A stretch of 64,000 nt of DNA, from assembly GCF_001442615.1 (NCBI RefSeq), contig NZ_LMXN01000014.1, forward strand, positions 1 through 64,000, in the 5' to 3' direction. Position numbers and translations under genes: made by a program. Of the stretch, positions 59,737 through 64,000 are shown piece after piece (positions within the stretch are counted from its first letter, which is position 1; each line of letters opens with the position of its first letter). This DNA comes from Algoriphagus resistens. GTDB taxonomy: Bacteria; Bacteroidota; Bacteroidia; Cytophagales; Cyclobacteriaceae. The notes below the pieces were generated by a model. That model did no database searches. It was given only the letters and a program-made list of their open reading frames with translations, and was not told where the DNA came from.

Positions 59737-60636
59737 ATGCGAATTATTCTTTTCTTTCTAGCTATCCTTTTTTTCTGTCAAACTAGTATAGCCCAGATTA
59801 CTATAAACATGGAGCATAAGGATGATGGGAGCATAGAGCTCTATGCAACTAATCCCGAAAAGGTGCCTTATACCATTTTAATTGATGTTACAGAACATAC
59901 GAACCTCCTTCCTATCGGGTCTTCAGGGCTAGTGGTAGCCCGTCCGGGTAGATCTAAGGTGTCAACTTTGAAGCGTAGAACAGAGGGACAGAGTACTAAT
60001 TTACGCTATACCTATTCATACATTGGAGGAGATTATTTTGCGAAATCCAAAGGTAAACCTATATACCTCATTCCGCTTCCGGAGGGTACAATAGCTACTG
60101 GAATACGCATGACACATATTCAAAATCGCCTTCAGCCTGAGGAGGAGAATACAGACTATGTGGGAATTTCATTCAGGTTTGATTTGCCTACGCAGATACT
60201 TGCCCCACGGAAAGGTGTGGTCACGGCGGTCAGTATGGAACAGTATGACGAGCAGCAAAATCTGGATTTTGACAGCTCAGAGAATTACATCGAGTTATTT
60301 CATGAGGATGGATCTCTCACCAAGATCATGGTTTTGAGAGCAGGGAGCCAAAAAGTGAAAGTCGGTCAAGTGGTGTTCCCTGGAGACATACTTGCTGATT
60401 CGGCCGGTGAGGAATATAATTCAGGTTTGCATGTAAGGCTAGTTAATATGAAACCAGTGAAGGATGGCACAAACAAGCTGAAATACTTGCATGAACCAAT
60501 GACATTTATTTCAGAGGAAGGAGAGTCAGACTTTCCTGAAATGCAGAAAGTAGCGGTGATTTATCCCGAGGAGATTGTCACAGCTGAAATGAGCAAAAAG
60601 GAATTGAAGGCTTACAAAGCAAATGAGCCAGATTGA
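59737..60636 (+). CDS. Degenerate M23 (LytM-like) secreted protein
   Basis: 299 residues with signal peptide (MRIILFFLAILFFCQTSIAQ). The C-terminal half has the LytM beta fold (LAPRKGVVTAVSMEQ, YIELFHEDGSLTKIMVL, KVKVGQVVFPGDILADSA, SGLHVRLVNM). The HxxxD ligand pair is absent, and the HxH motif reads HVR. It is therefore unlikely to bind zinc or cut peptidoglycan. Such pseudoenzymes often activate amidases or simply bind cell wall, but that is inference. Monocistronic, convergent with the EamA gene. Confidence 0.75.
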   Translation: MRIILFFLAILFFCQTSIAQITINMEHKDDGSIELYATNPEKVPYTILIDVTEHTNLLPIGSSGLVVARPGRSKVSTLKRRTEGQSTNLRYTYSYIGGDYFAKSKGKPIYLIPLPEGTIATGIRMTHIQNRLQPEEENTDYVGISFRFDLPTQILAPRKGVVTAVSMEQYDEQQNLDFDSSENYIELFHEDGSLTKIMVLRAGSQKVKVGQVVFPGDILADSAGEEYNSGLHVRLVNMKPVKDGTNKLKYLHEPMTFISEEGESDFPEMQKVAVIYPEEIVTAEMSKKELKAYKANEPD

Positions 60637-60639
60637 AAA

Positions 60640-61539
60640 TCACTTTTTCCTATTCCCAAACCAAACGCCTAAGATCACCGCTATGATTCCAATATAGTGG
60701 CCCAAAAGCAAAACTTCCCCATCAAGTACTCCCCAAAAGATGGCCACAATAGGTATAATGTAGGTCACAGAGGCGGCAAAAACAGGTGTTGCAGTCTTCA
60801 CCATAACATTGAAAATAATCAGTGCGATAGCTGTCCCCATCACGCCAAGCAGTGTGAGATATCCCAAAGCAGGCAAAGCGCCGTCTATATTTACAACTTT
60901 GTAGGAAAACTGTGTACCGGCCATCAAATAGATCAGTGCTGCCGGCAAAACCATGACCAGGGAAATCGCAGTGATTTCTATAGGTTTAAGCTTTTGGAAG
61001 CGATATTTGATAATATTCAGATTGAAACCATAGCATATACAGGCTAGGATCACATAAAAAGCATACGAGTTGATATCCGCAAAAGCTCCGAATCCACTAC
61101 CTTCTTTGACAGTCACTAAAATAAATACCCCTATAAATGCAATGGCAAGTCCAATCCCATTTCTTCGGGTGATTTTCGAGCTGAAAAATAAGGCACCAAT
61201 CACCACTACTGATAGTGGGGTCAGGGCATTAAGCACCCCAGTAAGTGAGCTGCTGAGCTGAGTCTGGGCTTTGGCAAATAGAAACGCAGGGATAAAACTC
61301 CCAACCAATCCAACAATAATCAGGTTTTTGATCTGGGATTTATCGAGATTCTTAATTCTCGGGATAGATAAGGGGAGCAGGAAAGCTGCGGCGGCCACAA
61401 TTCTATATGCTCCCACTTCCCCGGGGGAAAATACTTCCAGCCCTCTTTTGATAAGAATAAAGGAACTGCCCCAAATCAGGGACAATAGAATAAGTAACCC
61501 CCAGTTTTTGAGATTACTGTCATTGGTGGTAGTGGACAT
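60640..61539 (-). CDS. EamA/DMT-family transporter
   Basis: 299 residues with ten membrane helices in two EamA repeats (about 14-145 and 160-295). LLSLIWGSSFILIKRGLEVFSPGEVGAYR is the usual start of repeat one. Probably exports a small metabolite; substrate not predictable. Stop codon three bases from that of the convergent M23-like gene. Confidence 0.9.
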   Translation of the reverse strand: MSTTTNDSNLKNWGLLILLSLIWGSSFILIKRGLEVFSPGEVGAYRIVAAAAFLLPLSIPRIKNLDKSQIKNLIIVGLVGSFIPAFLFAKAQTQLSSSLTGVLNALTPLSVVVIGALFFSSKITRRNGIGLAIAFIGVFILVTVKEGSGFGAFADINSYAFYVILACICYGFNLNIIKYRFQKLKPIEITAISLVMVLPAALIYLMAGTQFSYKVVNIDGALPALGYLTLLGVMGTAIALIIFNVMVKTATPVFAASVTYIIPIVAIFWGVLDGEVLLLGHYIGIIAVILGVWFGNRKK

Positions 61540-61954
61540 TGGCTATGGCGGAAAATTGCCCGCATCACAAAGGAAGTAAAACCAAAGAAAAACTTCTTAC
61601 CAAGTAGGGGGAAAATTGTAAGTTAGACATCAACTGACAGATTTCTACAAATTGGAAAAGTGAATGGGTTATAGTAGTTGTGTAGCAAGTCTTTGCCCAT
61701 TTAATTTTATTGGAAATCCGCTAATCCCGATTTTACCGTGTCAAATTGTATGGTGTCATCTGCCAACACTCGGAACCATTTTTTAAATCCAGTTTATCAT
61801 TATCTAATGCCATTGATTTCAATATAATATCAAAGGGAAGGAGATTTTGAAGGCCAAGGAAAAATTCTATTTAAGTAATGCGGGCATACTCTATGATGGA
61901 TTATCAGGATAGAATGATTTCTGGTTCTTCCAACTTTTACCACTTTTCAACAAT
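61540..61954. other. Intergenic interval 61540-61954
   Basis: Between the EamA gene start and the dusB stop, both on the minus strand. Must hold the EamA promoter and dusB 3' end. No TAnnTTTG element, terminator hairpin or coding frame recognised. Confidence 0.5.
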
Positions 61955-62944
61955 TCAAAAGACGTGATCTGCATATACATCAGAGACTTGCTCTAATATA
62001 TCACAAACATGCTCGTAAGTCTCCGCGGTCACCATTTCGGCTCTGTATTGCTTGAAATTTGGCATACCTCGGAAATAATTCGTGTAGTGTCTCCTCATTT
62101 CAAGTATCCCAAGTTTGGGTCCTTTCCACTGCACAGAGAAATCCAGATGCTTTTTTGCGACAGCGATTCTTTCTTCCAATCCGGGAGCGGCAAGCTTTTC
62201 TCCCGTGGCTAGAAAATGCTTGATCTCATTGAAAATCCATGGGTACCCAATAGATGCTCTGCCGATCATCATGCCGTCCACGTTATATTTAATCTTATAT
62301 TCCTGCGCCTTCTCGGGTGAATCGATGTCTCCGTTTCCAAATACAGGGATATATAGGCGTGGATTTTCTTTCACTTTGTTTAGGTAACTCCAGTCCGCCT
62401 CACCTTTATACATTTGTTTTCTGGTGCGTGCGTGTATGCTGATGGCTTGGATTCCTACATCCTGAAGCCGCTCTGCCACTTCCACGATGCGGATGGAGTC
62501 ATTGTCCCATCCCAGGCGGGTCTTAACTGTCACAGGAATATTTACCGCTTTTACGATTTCTGCAGTCATAGAGACCATTTTGTCGATGTCCAAGAGAATC
62601 CCCGCTCCTGCACCTTTACATGCGACCTTGTTTACAGGACAGCCATAATTGATGTCCAGAATATCAGGCCTGGCTTCTTCTACAATGGCTGCAGCTTCAC
62701 GCATCGAGTCTATTTCGTTTCCGAAAATCTGAATCCCTATCGGCTTTTCGTAATCGAAGATATCAAGTTTGGCCACGCTCTTTGCAGCGTCGCGAATCAA
62801 ACCTTCTGAGCTGATAAATTCTGTGTACATAAGGTCTGCACCGTTCTGTTTGCAGACTGCTCTGAACGGTGGATCACTCACATCTTCCATCGGTGCAAGC
62901 AACAATGGGAAGTCCCCTAACTCCAAGTTTCCTATCTTAACCAC
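61955..62944 (-). CDS. dusB: tRNA-dihydrouridine synthase DusB
   Basis: 329 residues. FMN TIM barrel starting LLAPMEDVSDPPFRAVCKQNGADLMYTEFISSEGL. Catalytic Cys in INYGCPVNKVACKGAGAG (near residue 100), then TVKTRLGWD, SIHARTRKQMYKGEADW and VFGNGDI. It reduces uridine in the tRNA D-loop. Divergent from the CPBP gene with a 37-base gap. Confidence 0.95.
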   Translation of the reverse strand: MVKIGNLELGDFPLLLAPMEDVSDPPFRAVCKQNGADLMYTEFISSEGLIRDAAKSVAKLDIFDYEKPIGIQIFGNEIDSMREAAAIVEEARPDILDINYGCPVNKVACKGAGAGILLDIDKMVSMTAEIVKAVNIPVTVKTRLGWDNDSIRIVEVAERLQDVGIQAISIHARTRKQMYKGEADWSYLNKVKENPRLYIPVFGNGDIDSPEKAQEYKIKYNVDGMMIGRASIGYPWIFNEIKHFLATGEKLAAPGLEERIAVAKKHLDFSVQWKGPKLGILEMRRHYTNYFRGMPNFKQYRAEMVTAETYEHVCDILEQVSDVYADHVF

Positions 62945-62953
62945 TTCTTATTT

Positions 62954-62961
62954 TAAATTTG
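62954..62961 (+). promoter_or_regulatory. -7 element of the CPBP gene
   Basis: TAAATTTG, 20 bases ahead of the CPBP start codon. Confidence 0.5.
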
Positions 62962-62981
62962 CGCGTAAATTTACCCCAATT

Positions 62982-63932
62982 ATGGAGATATACGAAACGG
63001 ATTCAGAAATTGGTAATAGGAAGAGTTGGCTTTTATCACTGATAGTCATTGTTTTAGTCGGGCTGGGAGTTTTGATTGTCCTTCAAGTAATTGCTCTTGC
63101 CGTCGCGCCTTTTCTGTTTAATATCTCAATAGAAGAGATAATGGCATTGATGACAGGAGATTATTCCCCTGATAATGGGCGGATGGCCATGCTTTTTGTT
63201 CAGGGAATAGGGTCAGGGATTGGTTTTTGGGTGGCGGCTTATGTAATCATGCATTTCATTGATAAAGCCGACTTACATTGGGAAATACAAATACCTCGAT
63301 TTAATGCCCAAGGTGCTGGCTTGGTTTTGTTAATTACTTTAGGGGGAATGCTCTTCAATGGTTTGCTGGTCTATTTAAATTCCCAGCTGGTGCTGCCGGA
63401 GTCTATGTCGGGCGTTGAGTCTTGGATGAAGGAAATGGAGCAACAGTTGCTTGAACTTACTAAGTTTCTTACTGATTTCCAGACGATTCCAGAGCTTTTG
63501 ATGGGGCTTCTGGTGATTGGAGTACTTGCAGGAATAGGCGAAGAGATGTTTTTCAGAGGACTTATTCAGCCCAAGATGCATTTATACACCGGCAATGGCC
63601 ATGCTGGGGTTTGGATTACGGCTTTTATTTTCTCTGCCATCCATGTTCAATTTTATGGCTTTCTCCCACGATTGTTTTTGGGGGGGATGTTTGGTTATTT
63701 ATACCTGTATTCAGGTAGCATGACTTATCCCATATTGGCCCATATTGTCAATAATGCATTTACTGTATTGATGGTTTATGCTTCAAATCAGGGAATGATA
63801 GATTTTGATATAGAATCCACCGATGCAGTTTCATATCCCGCTGCTATCCTCGGTTTATTGGTTCTTATGGCGGGAATCTTTTACTTTAAGAAAATAAATA
63901 AACCCAATGGAGAACTGGAACAAGGTGTTTGA
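62982..63932 (+). CDS. CPBP family intramembrane metalloprotease
   Basis: 316 residues from ATG 62982 (MEIYETDSEIGNRKSWLLSLIVIVL). The frame stays open far upstream, but only as antisense of dusB. About eight membrane helices. CPBP/Rce1 motifs: GIGEEMFFRGLIQPKM (EExxxR near residue 188), FIFSAIHVQF (His near 217) and LAHIVNNAF (HxxxN near 267). Probably a membrane protease or abortive-infection-type Rce1 homologue. Overlaps the next gene by 26 bases. Confidence 0.9.
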   Translation: MEIYETDSEIGNRKSWLLSLIVIVLVGLGVLIVLQVIALAVAPFLFNISIEEIMALMTGDYSPDNGRMAMLFVQGIGSGIGFWVAAYVIMHFIDKADLHWEIQIPRFNAQGAGLVLLITLGGMLFNGLLVYLNSQLVLPESMSGVESWMKEMEQQLLELTKFLTDFQTIPELLMGLLVIGVLAGIGEEMFFRGLIQPKMHLYTGNGHAGVWITAFIFSAIHVQFYGFLPRLFLGGMFGYLYLYSGSMTYPILAHIVNNAFTVLMVYASNQGMIDFDIESTDAVSYPAAILGLLVLMAGIFYFKKINKPNGELEQGV

Positions 63933-64000
63933 TAGTCCAATGCAAGTTAGAGCTGAGATCGTCAAAGGGGTGTTGGAAGAGCATCAGATACAAGCAGTAG
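63907..64000 (+). CDS. DUF2007-type small protein, 5' end only
   Basis: The first 31 codons from ATG 63907 read MENWNKVFDSPMQVRAEIVK and continue GVLEEHQIQAV. This resembles DUF2007 (putative signal-transducing protein) N-termini, which usually have WxxVF....QAEIVKxLLE. It runs off the window end. Overlaps the CPBP gene, so probably in the same transcript. Confidence 0.65.
   Translation, partial: MENWNKVFDSPMQVRAEIVKGVLEEHQIQAV

Overview
The window reads as chromosomal DNA from a Bacteroidota bacterium, most likely order Cytophagales, family Cyclobacteriaceae (Algoriphagus-like). The evidence is: type IX secretion genes (porT and a PorE-like lipoprotein), DUF4252, DUF5606 and DUF3810 proteins, a YpdA-type bacillithiol disulfide reductase, promoters of the Bacteroidota type (TTTG at -33, TAnnTTTG at -7), and the gene order of the division and cell-wall cluster. 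The placement is inferred from gene content; no rRNA gene is present.

Layout. 1-750: an internally deleted IS200/IS605 element (tnpB fragment joined to a tnpA fragment) with one recognisable end. 804-4183: a secreted protein, then an ECF sigma / anti-sigma / two DUF4252 operon, all on the minus strand. 4585-9547: tRNA-Phe, a membrane Fe-S protein with its CCG-domain partner, a conserved hypothetical, and a TPR / propeller / OmpA lipoprotein. 9638-12540: YpdA, NRDE protein and old yellow enzyme (minus). 12889-15230: a BlaI-like repressor and an M56 (BlaR1-like) protease, preceded by three copies of one dyad operator. 15776-31186: a complete dcw cluster, mraZ-rsmH-ftsL-pbp(ftsI)-murE-mraY-murD-ftsW-murG-murC-ftsQ-ftsA-ftsZ, mostly with overlapping or abutting genes. 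31190-43465: FMN reductase, purine nucleoside phosphorylase, an atypical SDR, a frameshifted TonB-dependent receptor, a surface-lipoprotein candidate, a sulfotransferase, a GH16-like enzyme and a LytS/LytTR two-component pair. 43570-53516: thioredoxin-like protein, xerD, aroQ, a serC-like gene, marC, rnhA, a sugar isomerase-like gene, a second lipoprotein, DUF5606, engB, ubiE/menG and porT. 53617-about 55387: an apparently intact IS200/IS605 element (tnpA and tnpB divergent, hairpin ends). 55462-64000: SDR, VanX-like dipeptidase, ThuA, NifU, DUF3810, a degenerate M23 protein, EamA transporter, dusB, CPBP protease and the start of a DUF2007 gene.

How the parts fit together. The dcw block supplies lipid-linked peptidoglycan precursors and the divisome, and appears to be governed by MraZ through four 10-bp-spaced GTGG boxes that overlap the mraZ promoter. 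The blaI/M56 pair is a self-contained protease/repressor sensor with its own operator array and an unusual extracytoplasmic domain of 18-residue repeats. This is the best candidate here for an uncharacterised signalling system. No CRISPR array, prophage, rRNA operon or toxin-antitoxin pair was seen.
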